Shown here: positions 27,390 to 38,667 of the stretch, piece by piece
Position numbering within the stretch: position 1 is the stretch's first letter
Layout: the number at the start of each line of letters is the position of its first letter
Source: Maioricimonas rarisocia
Lineage (GTDB): Bacteria > Planctomycetota > Planctomycetia > Planctomycetales > Planctomycetaceae
NCBI RefSeq assembly: GCF_007747795.1
Contig: NZ_CP036275.1
Location: forward strand, 6,068,001-6,132,000
Direction of reading: 5' to 3'
DNA: 64,000 nucleotides
Position numbers and translations under genes: made by a program
Notes under the pieces: generated by a model
Told to the model about the DNA's origin: nothing
The model's database searches: none
The model's input: only the letters and a program-made list of their open reading frames with translations

Positions 27390-29132
27390 GTGTCGACACT
27401 GCAGCAATTTCTTCAACCATTCCGAACCGATGCGTTCCTGCTCGGCCTGCTCGCCGGAGCCGGATGCTTCTACCTGCTGCAGCACCTGCTCCGGCAGTAT
27501 CGCTTTCAATCCGTCGATCCGGCAGCGGCTGGTGTCGTCCCCGACTCCATGGCGTCGCTCATCCCCCAACTCGCCGGCGAACGGGACCTCGCTCTGCTCC
27601 ATGCACGGACTCTTGATGGACTGCTCAAGGGCCTGGACGGCAATACGGCGGCCCAGCGACTGCTGCAGAACCTGATCCCCGATGCCGATCGGGACTTCGC
27701 AGTCCTGCTCGGGCGCAGCGAACGCCGCTTCTGGACCGTTGCGCATCGGGGCCGCACCGAATTCACGCCACCCCATACGATCTGCTTCGACGATGCCTCG
27801 GAAGCCGTGATTCTCCGCGGACAGACAATGCAGCTCTCCGGGGCGGAGCTGGAGCGTTCCGGACTGGTGCGGCACCTGTTCGGGACACAGAGGTATGTCC
27901 CCCGGCAGCTGATCGTCAGTCACCTGACGGAAACGAACGGTGTGGAACTGCTGCTGGTAACCTCGACACTCCCCGGCGAAGCACTCCCGTTCGAGGTCCG
28001 CCGGGATGTCGTCGTCGAACTGCTGGAGAAAATCTCCGGACGCGTCACGATTCCCGACGCGCTGCCAACCGAAAGCCACACGCTGGAAATGACGCGGGAG
28101 ATCTTCGAACTCCGCTCGCTGATCGACCTCGACTTCCGCTCGAATCTCGAACTGATCGAGGAGTTCCTCTCGCGGCTGGCCTCCCTCTCGGGGTTTCACC
28201 GGGCCTCGGTCTACCTCGCTTCCGACGGGCCATTGATGCCGCTCAATCTGCTGTGTCGGGCGGGGCGATCGCGCGGCAACGAACAGCAGTGTGCCGCTCT
28301 CGAAGACCGCCTGGCGCAGTACGGCATTACACGCGCCGACATGTGCCGCCTGGACGACCAGCAGTTGAAGCAGTTCGAGAATGATTCCTGCCTGGGAGGG
28401 GTTCTGACGGTTCCGCTGCGCCGCCAGGAAACGCTCGTGGGGCTGCTCTGCCTGAGCCGCGCCGCCGGAGCGCCCGAAGTCGACATCGACCACGAACTCA
28501 TCAACTGGGTCGCGGAATACACCGTCGACATCATTCTGCGAACGGTCGACCACGCCGTCATCGAGCGGCAGGCCCGCCGGGACGCGCTGACCCAGCTGGC
28601 CAACCGTCACGCGTTCCAGTCCGAGCTGGAACGCAACCTTCGCCTGGCGGACGAGACGCAGCAGCCCTGTTCGCTCGTGCTCGTCGACCTCGACCACTTC
28701 AAGGCGATCAACGATCGTTTCGGTCACCTTGCCGGCGACGAAGCGCTCCGCTCGGTCGCGAAACTGCTCCAGGCAACCGTCTCCGAATGCGGAGTTCGTC
28801 GGCCCCCGGTCGTGGCCCGGTATGGTGGTGAGGAATTCGCCATCCTTCTGCCCGCCACCGGCGTCGACGAGGCCGAACAGGTTGCCGAACGTCTGGTTCG
28901 TGCCGTTTGCTCGAATCGCATCACGTACGAGGACCGTGCGATCCCGGTGACCATCAGTGCGGGCGTGGCCACCCGCCCCGACCATGCGCTGACCGAACGC
29001 CAGCTGGTCGCCGCCGCCGACTCGGCCCTGTACCACGCCAAGCAGAGCGGTCGCAATCAGGCCTCCTCGGTGGACGACGTGACGGTCGTCCCCGCCGTGC
29101 CGGACAACTGCGAAACCGGCTCACCCGCCTGA
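27390..29132 (+). CDS. diguanylate cyclase with GAF domain
   Basis: 580 residues from GTG at 27390 (VSTLQQFLQPF). One membrane helix (about 15-33, FLLGLLAGAGCFYLLQ), a poorly defined sensory region (about 60-250), a GAF-like domain (about 255-400, with SLSGFHRASVYLA and LGGVLTVPLRRQETLVGLLCLSR), and a GGDEF domain (about 405-560). The active-site motif is GGEEF at 479-483, with upstream FKAINDRFGHLAGDEALR, so cyclase activity is predicted; no RxxD inhibitory site is evident just before it. It makes c-di-GMP from two GTP. It is divergent from the hybrid kinase and upstream of the Tad genes, which suggests control of surface attachment. Confidence 0.9.
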   Translation: MSTLQQFLQPFRTDAFLLGLLAGAGCFYLLQHLLRQYRFQSVDPAAAGVVPDSMASLIPQLAGERDLALLHARTLDGLLKGLDGNTAAQRLLQNLIPDADRDFAVLLGRSERRFWTVAHRGRTEFTPPHTICFDDASEAVILRGQTMQLSGAELERSGLVRHLFGTQRYVPRQLIVSHLTETNGVELLLVTSTLPGEALPFEVRRDVVVELLEKISGRVTIPDALPTESHTLEMTREIFELRSLIDLDFRSNLELIEEFLSRLASLSGFHRASVYLASDGPLMPLNLLCRAGRSRGNEQQCAALEDRLAQYGITRADMCRLDDQQLKQFENDSCLGGVLTVPLRRQETLVGLLCLSRAAGAPEVDIDHELINWVAEYTVDIILRTVDHAVIERQARRDALTQLANRHAFQSELERNLRLADETQQPCSLVLVDLDHFKAINDRFGHLAGDEALRSVAKLLQATVSECGVRRPPVVARYGGEEFAILLPATGVDEAEQVAERLVRAVCSNRITYEDRAIPVTISAGVATRPDHALTERQLVAAADSALYHAKQSGRNQASSVDDVTVVPAVPDNCETGSPA

Positions 29133-29405
29133 GTCCCCGGGCATCCCGGGCGCGCCTGCCCGACCGGAGAGCAGCCGAACCGTTGCCGTCGGCACAATCA
29201 CGCCGATCGATTCGCCAGACCGGCGAGCTGCATTTCCCGTCGTCCCGCTTCCAGATTGTGAGCTAGTTTTCATGAGTCCCATTCCCCGGGGACGGCATGT
29301 TCTCCTCTCCGCATCCCTGCGGGCCCCGTTGAGCATTCTGCAGAGCGGATGTCGGTGAACATCGCGGGCCGACGCGAGTACGAAAACTACGGAGATCAGT
29401 GACCT

Positions 29406-30728
<1,323 letters not shown>

Positions 30729-30809
30729 CTCATCTCCCAGCGGCAAGTCGTCGCGTCGTGAACCGACGCTCCCGGTCTTCGCCGAACCGTACGATCCTGG
30801 ATCCCGACC

Positions 30810-31784
30810 ATGACACTGGACCCGACCGTCATATCGATCGCCGCCTTCTTTGGCGTGACCGGTCTGATCATGACCGCATATCTGCTGTTCCGGGAATTCG
30901 ACAGCTCGTCGGTCGAAGACCGGCTGGATATTCTCGCCGGCCGCAAGCCCCGTACGGGCGACGGCGAACAGGTCACCAAAGAGGCGCTGATCAAGGAGGG
31001 CATGGAAGGGCTCTCCGGATTGCTCAGTCGCCTGGCCGACCGGTTTGGGGCGCTGAAACTGCTGTTCGTCCAGGCCGACTCGTCGATGCAGCCGGAAACG
31101 TTTCTGCTGGTCTCGATGGGCTTCGGCCTCGTCGGAGTGACCATGGCCATGGTGGCCCGTTCACCGATCCCGCTGTATCCGGTGGCCGGCCTGATGACTG
31201 GCGTCCTGCCGCTCATCTGGCTGCTGTGGCGACGCAAGCGGCGGTTCAAGAAGTTCGCCAGCCAGCTTCCGGACGCGATGGAACTGATTGCCCGGGCCCT
31301 CCGCTCCGGCCACAGTCTGGCCTCCGGGCTGAAGGTGGTCGTCGACGAAATGCCGGATCCGATCTCGACCGAATTCAATGCCGTCTACGAAGAACAGAAC
31401 CTCGGCATTCCGATCGAGCAGGCGCTCAAGAACGTGTTCAACCGCATGCCGAACATGGACTACAAGTTCTTCGCGACCGCCGTGGCCATCCAGAGACAAT
31501 CCGGCGGTGACCTTGCCGAGATCCTCGACAAGATCGGTCACATCATCCGCGAACGCTTCAAGATCATGGGCCAGGTGCAGGCGCTCACCGGTGAAGGCCG
31601 GATCAGCGGTATCGTGCTGATGGCCCTGCCGATTGCCCTGTTCTTTGCCGTCTGGCACATGAACCCCGACTACGTGATGCTGCTGTTCACCGACGAACTC
31701 GGACGCAAGATGGTCGCTGTCGCGGCGGTCCTGCAGATTCTCGGTGCAATTGCCATCAAGAAAATCATCGCCATCAAGATCTGA
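30810..31784 (+). CDS. tadB: TadB-type inner-membrane platform protein
   Basis: 324 residues, type II secretion F-family. An N-terminal helix (about 7-25), then two adjacent helices (about 97-135, LVSMGFGLVGVTMAMVARS and PVAGLMTGVLPLIWLLWRRK). The T2SSF cytoplasmic domain (about 145-265) has FASQLPDAMELIARALRSGHSLASGLKVVVDEMPDP and QRQSGGDLAEILDKIGHIIRERFKI, and C-terminal helices close it. It forms the platform with TadC that the CpaF ATPase turns to build the pilus. It follows cpaF and lies 52 bases before tadC. Confidence 0.92.
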   Translation: MTLDPTVISIAAFFGVTGLIMTAYLLFREFDSSSVEDRLDILAGRKPRTGDGEQVTKEALIKEGMEGLSGLLSRLADRFGALKLLFVQADSSMQPETFLLVSMGFGLVGVTMAMVARSPIPLYPVAGLMTGVLPLIWLLWRRKRRFKKFASQLPDAMELIARALRSGHSLASGLKVVVDEMPDPISTEFNAVYEEQNLGIPIEQALKNVFNRMPNMDYKFFATAVAIQRQSGGDLAEILDKIGHIIRERFKIMGQVQALTGEGRISGIVLMALPIALFFAVWHMNPDYVMLLFTDELGRKMVAVAAVLQILGAIAIKKIIAIKI

Positions 31785-31836
31785 CCCCATTCTCCACCGG
31801 CCCCCTGCCGGCCGGTGTCTTCGCCGAGGTTGCGTC

Positions 31837-32772
31837 ATGGAATATACCCAGCTGATCCCGCTCGCCGTCTTCGGCGCGATTACGCTCGGCATCTGGGCCC
31901 TGCTCACCGCATTCACGAGCAAGGACAGCCGCGCCTCCGAGCGGCTCGACTTCCTGAAGGATCCACGGACACGTCCGAGCGAAAGCGACGGCAGCAATCC
32001 CAACAGCGTGAAGGGGGCGCTGCAGAAGGCCGCTCCCACACTCTCCAAGGCGCTGCAGCCCAAGACCGACCTCGAAGCGAGCGCTCTGAAAGTGCGGCTG
32101 GCCAACGCCGGCTTCAGCTCTCCCAACGCGGCTACGTTCTACCTGGCCATCAAGACCGGAATGCTCATCGCAGGGCTGGTCCTCGGGGGCGGAGTGGGCG
32201 TCGTCACCCAGGGAGCCAACATGGAAGGCCTGACCGCGCTGGTGATCGGCGGCGGCCTCGGCTTCTACCTGCCGGAGATCGTCCTCATCGTCATCCGCAA
32301 GCAGCGGATGGAACGGGTCTTCCTTACGATGCCGGACGCCCTCGACCTGCTCGTCGTCTGCGTCGAGGCCGGACTGGGACTCGATGCCGCGATGCGGCGA
32401 GTCTCTGAAGAACTGGCCGAAAGCGCTCCTGACATCTGCTCCGAACTCAACATGGCCAACATGCAGCTGCAGATGGGCCGTCCCCGCCGCGAAGTGCTTC
32501 ACGATCTGGGCGTGCGGACCGGCGTCGACGACATGCGGTCGCTGGTCGCCATCCTGATTCAGGCCGACCGCTTCGGTTCCTCGATCGCTCAGGCACTGCG
32601 TGTGCAGTCCGACAGCATGCGGGTCAAGCGAAGCCAGATGGCCGAAGAAAAGGCTCAGCAGACCGCGGTGAAGATGATCTTCCCGCTGGTGCTGTTCATT
32701 TTCCCCGGCATCTTCGTGGTGCTCGTGGGCCCGGCGGCGATCATGATGATTCGCAACCTGCTGAACACCTGA
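31837..32772 (+). CDS. tadC: TadC-type inner-membrane platform protein
   Basis: 311 residues, type II secretion F-family. Helices at about 5-25 (LIPLAVFGAITLGIWALLTAF) and 105-150 (AIKTGMLIAGLVLGGGVGVV and GFYLPEIVLIVIRK). The cytoplasmic core is typical: LTMPDALDLLVVCVEAGLGLDAAMRRVSEEL and QADRFGSSIAQALRVQSDSMR, ending with a strong helix KMIFPLVLFIFPGIFVVLVGPA. ATG at 31837 has GAGG upstream. It partners with TadB. A pyrH gene on the other strand ends 28 bases after its stop. Confidence 0.92.
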   Translation: MEYTQLIPLAVFGAITLGIWALLTAFTSKDSRASERLDFLKDPRTRPSESDGSNPNSVKGALQKAAPTLSKALQPKTDLEASALKVRLANAGFSSPNAATFYLAIKTGMLIAGLVLGGGVGVVTQGANMEGLTALVIGGGLGFYLPEIVLIVIRKQRMERVFLTMPDALDLLVVCVEAGLGLDAAMRRVSEELAESAPDICSELNMANMQLQMGRPRREVLHDLGVRTGVDDMRSLVAILIQADRFGSSIAQALRVQSDSMRVKRSQMAEEKAQQTAVKMIFPLVLFIFPGIFVVLVGPAAIMMIRNLLNT

Positions 32773-32800
32773 CCGCCTCGATCCGACGACTTCCCGCAGA

Positions 32801-33556
32801 CTAGGCCGAGGGCTTCTGCCCGTTCGGGTGAACCAGCGTGCCGATCCTCTCGCCGGCGATCGCCCGCAGGATGTTCCCTTCCCGCTGGAAGTTGAACACC
32901 ATGATCGGAATGCCGTGCTCCATGCAGTGGTGCACGGCCTGGGCGTCCATCACCTGCAGCCCCTGCGAGAGAACGTCGCCGAAGGAAATGTCGGCATAGC
33001 GGACCGCGTGCGGATTCTTCTCCGGATCGTCGGAATAGACCCCGTCGACGCGGGTCGCCTTCATCAGCACGTCCGCCTCGATCTCGCGGGCCCGCAGTGC
33101 AGCGGCGGTGTCGGTCGTCACGAACGGACTGCCCGTCCCGGCTGCCAGGATGACGACGCGCCCCTTCTCCAGATGACGGACGCAGCGGCGGCGGATGAAC
33201 GGTTCGGCCACACCCTCCATGCGGATGGCTGACTGCAATCGCGTCGGCACGCCGGCATTCTCGAGAGCATCCTGCAGCGCCAGGCCGTTGATGACCGTCG
33301 CCAGCATTCCCATGTAGTGGGCGGTGGCGGGCTGGATGGCTTCGCTGACGGCAGAAAACTGCTTGCCACGGAGAATGTTGCCTCCGCCGCAGACGATCGC
33401 CAGTTCGACGCCGGACTCCACGACCGCCTTGATCTGCTCGGACGTGCGGGCGACCTCCGTCATGCTGATTCCGCCTTCGCGGTTGCGGCAGAAACTCTCG
33501 CCACTCAGCTTGAGAATCACTCGTTTGTAGGCCGGCTTGCTGGTCGGCTCGCTCAT
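32801..33556 (-). CDS. pyrH: UMP kinase PyrH
   Basis: 251 residues, typical for bacterial UMP kinase, a hexameric amino-acid-kinase-fold enzyme that phosphorylates UMP to UDP and is essential for pyrimidine nucleotides. Seen: [13 protein letters not shown] at the N-terminus, [35 protein letters not shown] (active-site region), [25 protein letters not shown] (ATP/UMP loop) and [21 protein letters not shown] at 33556 has GGGAG 10 bases upstream. In many bacteria it sits with tsf and frr; here those are absent, so it appears to be separated from that operon. Confidence 0.95.
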   Translation of the reverse strand: MSEPTSKPAYKRVILKLSGESFCRNREGGISMTEVARTSEQIKAVVESGVELAIVCGGGNILRGKQFSAVSEAIQPATAHYMGMLATVINGLALQDALENAGVPTRLQSAIRMEGVAEPFIRRRCVRHLEKGRVVILAAGTGSPFVTTDTAAALRAREIEADVLMKATRVDGVYSDDPEKNPHAVRYADISFGDVLSQGLQVMDAQAVHHCMEHGIPIMVFNFQREGNILRAIAGERIGTLVHPNGQKPSA

Positions 33557-33781
33557 CTCCTGCTACTCCCTGCTTCCGTTCGTGATTCCCGATCGTCTCA
33601 GCACGCGGGCACCGCAGCCGTGCGGCAGGTTACGCCGTCATCCGTCGCAGACACCGTTGCACACGGACCGACCGGCCGCCCGAAATCGGGCCATAGCATA
33701 CCGGATCGCAACCGCATGTACACCGCGGGCGTCCCACGCCGCAGGTCCCGCCCCATTCCAGTCCGGGCAGAGAACCCCCGC

Positions 33782-35641
33782 CTAGTTGCCGCCACTGTCG
33801 AGCTGGGCGGCCGCCACGCCAAACAGGGCCCCTTCGAGCAGGTGACGCTCGATGAAGGCGGCAATCGCCTCGACCTTCGTGTACTGCAGATAGATGTGAT
33901 CGCCCGCCTGAATGATGATGTTTTCGCGACCGTCGAACTCTTTCTTGGCCCGTTCGAGATCGACCTCGATCGGCAACCGCGTGCCGTCCGGCAGGGTCCG
34001 CAGCACGATCACGTGGCTCGCACTGATCGTCACGTCCTGGTTGAGGGCCGATACGCCACCGATCGCCCGCGTGGCACCCGACGTTCCGTTCGACTGGGCG
34101 ATTGACAGGGCGTCGAGAATTCTGAGGTCGTAGTCACGCGGTAACTGGTACTGGCCGCCTCCGAGCAACCCGCCGGTGTAGAAGACCTCGGTTTCCCGCG
34201 ACTCGATGAACACGATGTCGCCATCGTAGAGGGTGATGTCCTCTTCGCGGAAATTCGGGTACTCCCCCGGACCGAGCCGGATGGGAATCTTGACGACATT
34301 CGGATTGTCGATGGTCGGACTGAAGCTGGCCAGTGCACTCTGCCACGACCACCGCGGATCGCCTTCCGGGCCGTAGCCACCGGGTCCGCCTCCGACCGCG
34401 TGACCACCGATCTGCGGCGCTGGCAGCGGAGCGGGCATTTCGTCGTATCCGGGGGGTGGCCCCGTCGGGAGAGCGGGTGGCTGCGACACGCCGGGCGGAA
34501 CTGCTGGCGGCAATCCCGGTGGAAACGCTGGCGAGCCGGGACCGGCTGGCGTCCCCGCGTAGGGGTCGAAAGTGGCGTGGCCGCCATAGGTGACGTGCGC
34601 GCCGCCGGCCGTCGGGAGGACCGCCGGTTCCGGGGGCCAGGCCGCCGTCGCAGGATTCGGTGCGTACTGACTGTCGGCATGAACGATGGGCATGTGACTC
34701 TGCACGGCCGACACCTGCTGGATTCCTCCCGAATGCACCGTTTCGGCTGGCCAGGGTGCCAGCGAATCCGCAGACGACATCCTCAGGGGAGGACGCTGCG
34801 ACTCGACCGGAACGGGCAGCGGCTCGGGTGGGGTCACCGGCGGATTGGCGGCGATGGGCGGCTCGCGACGGCGACGAATGACGTAGATCGCATTCTCGGC
34901 ATCCAGACCCGGCAGCCCGTTCGCACTTTCCGCCTTGGTCAGTGCCGTCAGTACGTCGTTCTCGTACGCGGCCAAACGGACTTCCCGGGCGACGCCCCGC
35001 TTCGAGGTCCCCAGATTCAGTCCGCCCCCCTGCTGATTGCTCGAAACATCCGTCGACAGTTCCTGCCGCACGACCATCACGCGATATTCCCGCGGACGGT
35101 GCAGACTGACCAGGATGCGATCCCGTCCCGGCTGCAGAATCTGTTTCTCTTCCGAGTACGCCCTGCGAACGGCCTGTTCGACTTCGGAGATCGTCATGCC
35201 GCAGACATTCAGCGGGCGAATCAGCGGCAATGCGATCGTGTGATCGTCCCGAACCCGGATCGGATAGCCGATCGAGGGAAGATCGCCATCACGCAGAGGG
35301 GACAGGATCGGCGGCTCTTCGCCGGCTTCTTCGACGCTGGTCGAAAGCCGTCCCAGTACGCCCGGCACGAAGACACTCAGGACGTCGCCGGCTGCCACGC
35401 GATACTGATCCGGAGCACGGCGGACGAGCAGGCTCAGGTCGATCGTTCGTTTGCCCGCACGGCTCGATGCCCGGTACTCCTCCGGCAGGTACCGCGCAGG
35501 GACGCCCCGGATCGGGTGAAACGCCGCACAGCCGCTCGCCGAGAACAGTCCTCCCAGCAGCAACAGGCAACAGACGGCCCGTGCGATGCTGCGGCGGTCA
35601 TTCCCGCGGTGTGCCTGTCGTTCGACCATCAGTCCGTCCAT
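33782..35641 (-). CDS. polysaccharide export lipoprotein (Wza-like) with long Pro-rich insert
   Basis: 619 residues from ATG at 35641; ATG at 35629 is also possible. Lipoprotein signal (about 15-40, LLLLGGLFSASGC). The poly-export domain (about 70-170) shows YRVAAGDVLSVFVPG and YPIRVRDDHTIALPLIRPLNVCGMTISEVEQAVRRAY. SLBB-like soluble-ligand domains follow, one split by a long Pro/Gly-rich insertion (about 260-450). The C-terminal SLBB (about 450-600) has LYDGDIVFIESRETEVFYTGG and IIIQAGDHIYLQYT. It is a Wza-type outer-membrane translocon for exopolysaccharide. The disordered insert is unusual. It overlaps no gene but shares the strand with a small lipoprotein 48 bases upstream. Confidence 0.88.
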   Translation of the reverse strand: MDGLMVERQAHRGNDRRSIARAVCCLLLLGGLFSASGCAAFHPIRGVPARYLPEEYRASSRAGKRTIDLSLLVRRAPDQYRVAAGDVLSVFVPGVLGRLSTSVEEAGEEPPILSPLRDGDLPSIGYPIRVRDDHTIALPLIRPLNVCGMTISEVEQAVRRAYSEEKQILQPGRDRILVSLHRPREYRVMVVRQELSTDVSSNQQGGGLNLGTSKRGVAREVRLAAYENDVLTALTKAESANGLPGLDAENAIYVIRRRREPPIAANPPVTPPEPLPVPVESQRPPLRMSSADSLAPWPAETVHSGGIQQVSAVQSHMPIVHADSQYAPNPATAAWPPEPAVLPTAGGAHVTYGGHATFDPYAGTPAGPGSPAFPPGLPPAVPPGVSQPPALPTGPPPGYDEMPAPLPAPQIGGHAVGGGPGGYGPEGDPRWSWQSALASFSPTIDNPNVVKIPIRLGPGEYPNFREEDITLYDGDIVFIESRETEVFYTGGLLGGGQYQLPRDYDLRILDALSIAQSNGTSGATRAIGGVSALNQDVTISASHVIVLRTLPDGTRLPIEVDLERAKKEFDGRENIIIQAGDHIYLQYTKVEAIAAFIERHLLEGALFGVAAAQLDSGGN

Positions 35642-35688
35642 GTTTCTGAATCGCCGTCCGTCATGATTCCGACGCGTCGCGTTCCCGC

Positions 35689-36267
35689 TCAATACGCCGG
35701 ATGAGGCGGTCCGGGCGACGTCACGTGAACTGCCGGACCGATGCCGCGATGTGGAACACGGTTGTATGCCGCGCAGCAGCTCGACAGGGCCGCTTCCGCT
35801 CCGGCGGAGTAGCCGGCAAACCAGTCCTGAGCACGCTGGTGTCCGGTGGGCGTTCTCGAAGCCGCGCCCCAGTAGGCTTCCGGTGGGATTGGCGGCACGA
35901 CACCCGAACCACCCTGAGCCACGTCGACGTAACCGTCCACAAAACCGGCATGAAAATCGTGTGTCGGATGATGGCCGCACGCCTCGACGTACTCACCGAA
36001 AGCCTGACCGGCCCGATGCTTCGCCGACATGCTGGTGATCAACCGATCCCAGAACGAGTGATAATGGGAACAGGTCAGGCAGCAGTGTGGACCGCATCCT
36101 TCGTGACCACAGGGAGCGGTCTCGCAGGCGATCCCCGGGGCACAGTCCGGACCGACCGCATTCGGGGCCGGAACCGCCACGTTCCCCGCGGGGTGTGGCG
36201 ACGGACCGCTGTGGCAACCAATCAGTGCCACGATCCCAACCAGGGCCGCACAGCTCCAGCGGACCAT
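35689..36267 (-). CDS. Cys/His-rich lipoprotein, 192 residues
   Basis: From ATG at 36267 (VRWSCAALVGIVALIGC, lipobox with Cys). The mature part begins with a Pro-rich stretch, then a Cys/His cluster (PCGHEGCGPHCCLTCSHYH), HHPTHDFHAGFVDGYVDVAQGG, VPPIPPEAYWGA, and GHQRAQDWFAGYSAGAEAALSSCC. The FxxGFVDGYVDVAxGG...VPPxPPxxYW pattern is familiar from planctomycete surface proteins that lie near exopolysaccharide genes; the function is unknown. GGGGGA precedes the start. It is 48 bases upstream of the Wza-like gene on the same strand, so probably its operon partner. Confidence 0.7.
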   Translation of the reverse strand: MVRWSCAALVGIVALIGCHSGPSPHPAGNVAVPAPNAVGPDCAPGIACETAPCGHEGCGPHCCLTCSHYHSFWDRLITSMSAKHRAGQAFGEYVEACGHHPTHDFHAGFVDGYVDVAQGGSGVVPPIPPEAYWGAASRTPTGHQRAQDWFAGYSAGAEAALSSCCAAYNRVPHRGIGPAVHVTSPGPPHPAY

Positions 36268-36540
36268 CCTGTCCCCCCGAAGTTTCGCAGTCAAAACGCG
36301 TCGCGACGGCATCCGGAGGCGGGAAGGACAGAGCCTTCGCGCGAGGAATTCCGGCGCACGATCCTTGCGGATATATCGGTAGACCGTTTGCGCAGACTTT
36401 GCCGTTTCTGAGGGTCACGCGCCGGATTTCCCGCGACCGCACACTTTTGAAGCGGATGCACAGGCGATTCCTGACCGCAGATGCCATCGCGCGGCCGCTG
36501 TCCCGGCCTGGTGCTGAAGCTGCCCTTGCCCGGTCAGCCG

Positions 36541-38667
36541 CTACTCTGCCAGCAGGTAGGACCGGAGTTCATTGGCGACCTGAGCGGCTCGGCGACGGAA
36601 CCGGTCGGCGTCGAAACCCCATCCCTCGGGCGTGATTGTCACCGCGACCGTCACGCAGCGGCGCGACTTGGGGGCGGACGGGTCCGCGGCCACCAGTTTC
36701 ACGGTGAGTTCGACCGCACACTTCGCGGGCGCACTGCCCCAACGGCCAAGTGGACCGGGGCGGCCGAACAGCAGCCGCATCTGCGAGTCGTCTGCATCGC
36801 GCAATCGCGCCTGCGTTTCCGAAACGAATGCCCGCAGCTTGTGGAAGAGCAGTTCCGAGTCCGATCGGACCTGGAACTCCGTCGTGTACCGCAGGGCGCT
36901 TTCTTCCGGCGTTTCCGCGACGGCCGGTGCAGCCACCGGTGCCGGTGTCGTCGAACCTGAGGTTCGTGTACAGGTCCGGTTCCGGCCCGCCTCTTTCGCT
37001 TCGAACAGCGCCTCGTCCGCGCGGTGACGAACCGACTCGGCCGTATCCCCCGGCTCAGCCTGGGCGACACCGAAGGAGGCGGAAACCTCCAGCCCCGGCT
37101 GTCCCCCGACATTGCTCCTGAGCAAAGCCTTACGGAGACGCTCGGCACGGCGATAGGCGGCGTCGAGGTCGGTATCGGGACAGAGGATCACGAATTCTTC
37201 GCCTCCGTAACGCCCGACAACCTCGCCGGAGTACAGCTCATCCTGCAGCAGCGCGGCGGTCTCCACCAGCACACGATCTCCGACCGCATGCGAGAAGGTG
37301 TCGTTGATCTGCTTGAAATGATCCAGGTCGACGAAAATCACGCTGTACGGACCGGACGATTTGCCGTCTTCGAAGTTTTCGGCAATGGTCCGCAGCCGAC
37401 TCTCCAGTTCGGCCCGGTTGGCCATTCCGGTGAGCGCGTCGGTGCTGGCGGCCCGCTGCAGTTCCCGATAGAGCTCCGGCTGACGCCGCGACCGATCCGG
37501 AACGTGGATGATTTCGGCCACTCCCAGTAGCGCACCGTCGTCCCCGAGGAGGGGAAGTGCCTGAACCTCGAGATGGAGGATCTCGCCGTCCGGAAGTTTC
37601 GCCCGCAGCATACTGCACTGCTGCTCCCCGGTCGCTTGCGCGAGCTTGTGCGGCAGCGCCTCGGGCGGAATCGGCAGGCCGCGTCCGTCAACGTAGTTCA
37701 GGTGTTCGTTGAGTCGTCGCTTACCCAGCACGCTGCCACTGGGGCGTTTCAGAAGTGACTCCGCACCGCGACTCCAGATGACGAACTGGTCGCTCGCATC
37801 GAGGATGTAGAACCCGTCATACAGACTTCCCAGCAGGTGCAGGTACGAGAACAGATGACACAGCAGATTCGCCTGCCGCGTGATCTCGAAGTCTTCCCAC
37901 TCTGCCGCCGGAGACTCGGTTGCCTGCGACACCGCCGGGTCGGCATCGCGGGTGAGCGACCGCAACCCGTCCTTTTCGATCCAGCGGGCGAGTGCGTGAA
38001 TCAGGTTTCGGTCGAATCGCTGTGCCGGCTGCTCGAGCAGCGTCGAAATGATCTTTTCGTGCGGAAGTCCCTGTCGGTACGACTGATCGTGACTGAGCGA
38101 ATCGTAGGCGTCCGCGACCGCCAGAATGCGCGATCCCAGCGGAATGGAGTTCGTCGGCGCCGTCACATCCAGCGTCTGGCCGTGGGCACAGCCGACGCAC
38201 TCGATCACCTGTCGGTCGATCCGGCAGGCCTGCAGCAGGGCCACTCCCGTGCTGTGATGTGCCGCAACCAGTTCGGTCTCGTCGACACTGAGTGGTCCCG
38301 GCTTGTGCAGCACATGATCGGGCACGCCGATTTTGCCAATGTCGTGCAGCAGGGCAGCGACTTCCAGCACGCGCAGGGCCCGGCCTTCCCAGCCGAGCTG
38401 CTGGGCCATGCCGACGGCCAGCAGTGCGACGCGACCGCTGTGATTGAGCGTGGCCCGGTCACGAAAGTCGAGGGCCCACAGCAGGCTCCGGAGCACATCC
38501 GGAGAGGCCACCTGCCCATCGGGTCCGCCATCAGAGTCCTCCGCGTGGCCGGCCAGCTGCAGCAGAGAGGCCAGCACCCGCGAGGAGTCCATCGGGTGGA
38601 CCCTTCGAGAAACGGCGGCCGGGGGTACGAGGGAATTCGCACACATTCCCTCTGAGACTGACGACAT
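36541..38667 (-). CDS. HD-domain/PAS/GGDEF signalling protein
   Basis: 708 residues from ATG at 38667, with AAGG 8 bases upstream; in-frame GTG at 38682 and ATG at 38592 are alternatives. The N-terminal HD domain (about 55-230) has HSGR, LLHDIGKIGVPDHVLHKPGPLSVDE and DAYDSLSHDQSYR, but where HD-GYP enzymes have HHERxDGxGYP it shows AHGQTLDVT. The GYP loop is missing and phosphodiesterase activity is doubtful. A PAS-like domain (about 280-390) is next, then GGDEF (about 395-555) with GGEEF at 488-492 and FKQINDTFSHAVGDRV. A ~140-residue C-terminal extension has no assigned family. It may make c-di-GMP under control of the HD and PAS parts. Confidence 0.85.
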   Translation of the reverse strand: MSSVSEGMCANSLVPPAAVSRRVHPMDSSRVLASLLQLAGHAEDSDGGPDGQVASPDVLRSLLWALDFRDRATLNHSGRVALLAVGMAQQLGWEGRALRVLEVAALLHDIGKIGVPDHVLHKPGPLSVDETELVAAHHSTGVALLQACRIDRQVIECVGCAHGQTLDVTAPTNSIPLGSRILAVADAYDSLSHDQSYRQGLPHEKIISTLLEQPAQRFDRNLIHALARWIEKDGLRSLTRDADPAVSQATESPAAEWEDFEITRQANLLCHLFSYLHLLGSLYDGFYILDASDQFVIWSRGAESLLKRPSGSVLGKRRLNEHLNYVDGRGLPIPPEALPHKLAQATGEQQCSMLRAKLPDGEILHLEVQALPLLGDDGALLGVAEIIHVPDRSRRQPELYRELQRAASTDALTGMANRAELESRLRTIAENFEDGKSSGPYSVIFVDLDHFKQINDTFSHAVGDRVLVETAALLQDELYSGEVVGRYGGEEFVILCPDTDLDAAYRRAERLRKALLRSNVGGQPGLEVSASFGVAQAEPGDTAESVRHRADEALFEAKEAGRNRTCTRTSGSTTPAPVAAPAVAETPEESALRYTTEFQVRSDSELLFHKLRAFVSETQARLRDADDSQMRLLFGRPGPLGRWGSAPAKCAVELTVKLVAADPSAPKSRRCVTVAVTITPEGWGFDADRFRRRAAQVANELRSYLLAE

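Noticed and set aside
34400-35704. 434-residue plus-strand ORF opposite the polysaccharide export gene
   Set aside because: Shadow of the Wza-like protein; it is Arg-rich with no domains.
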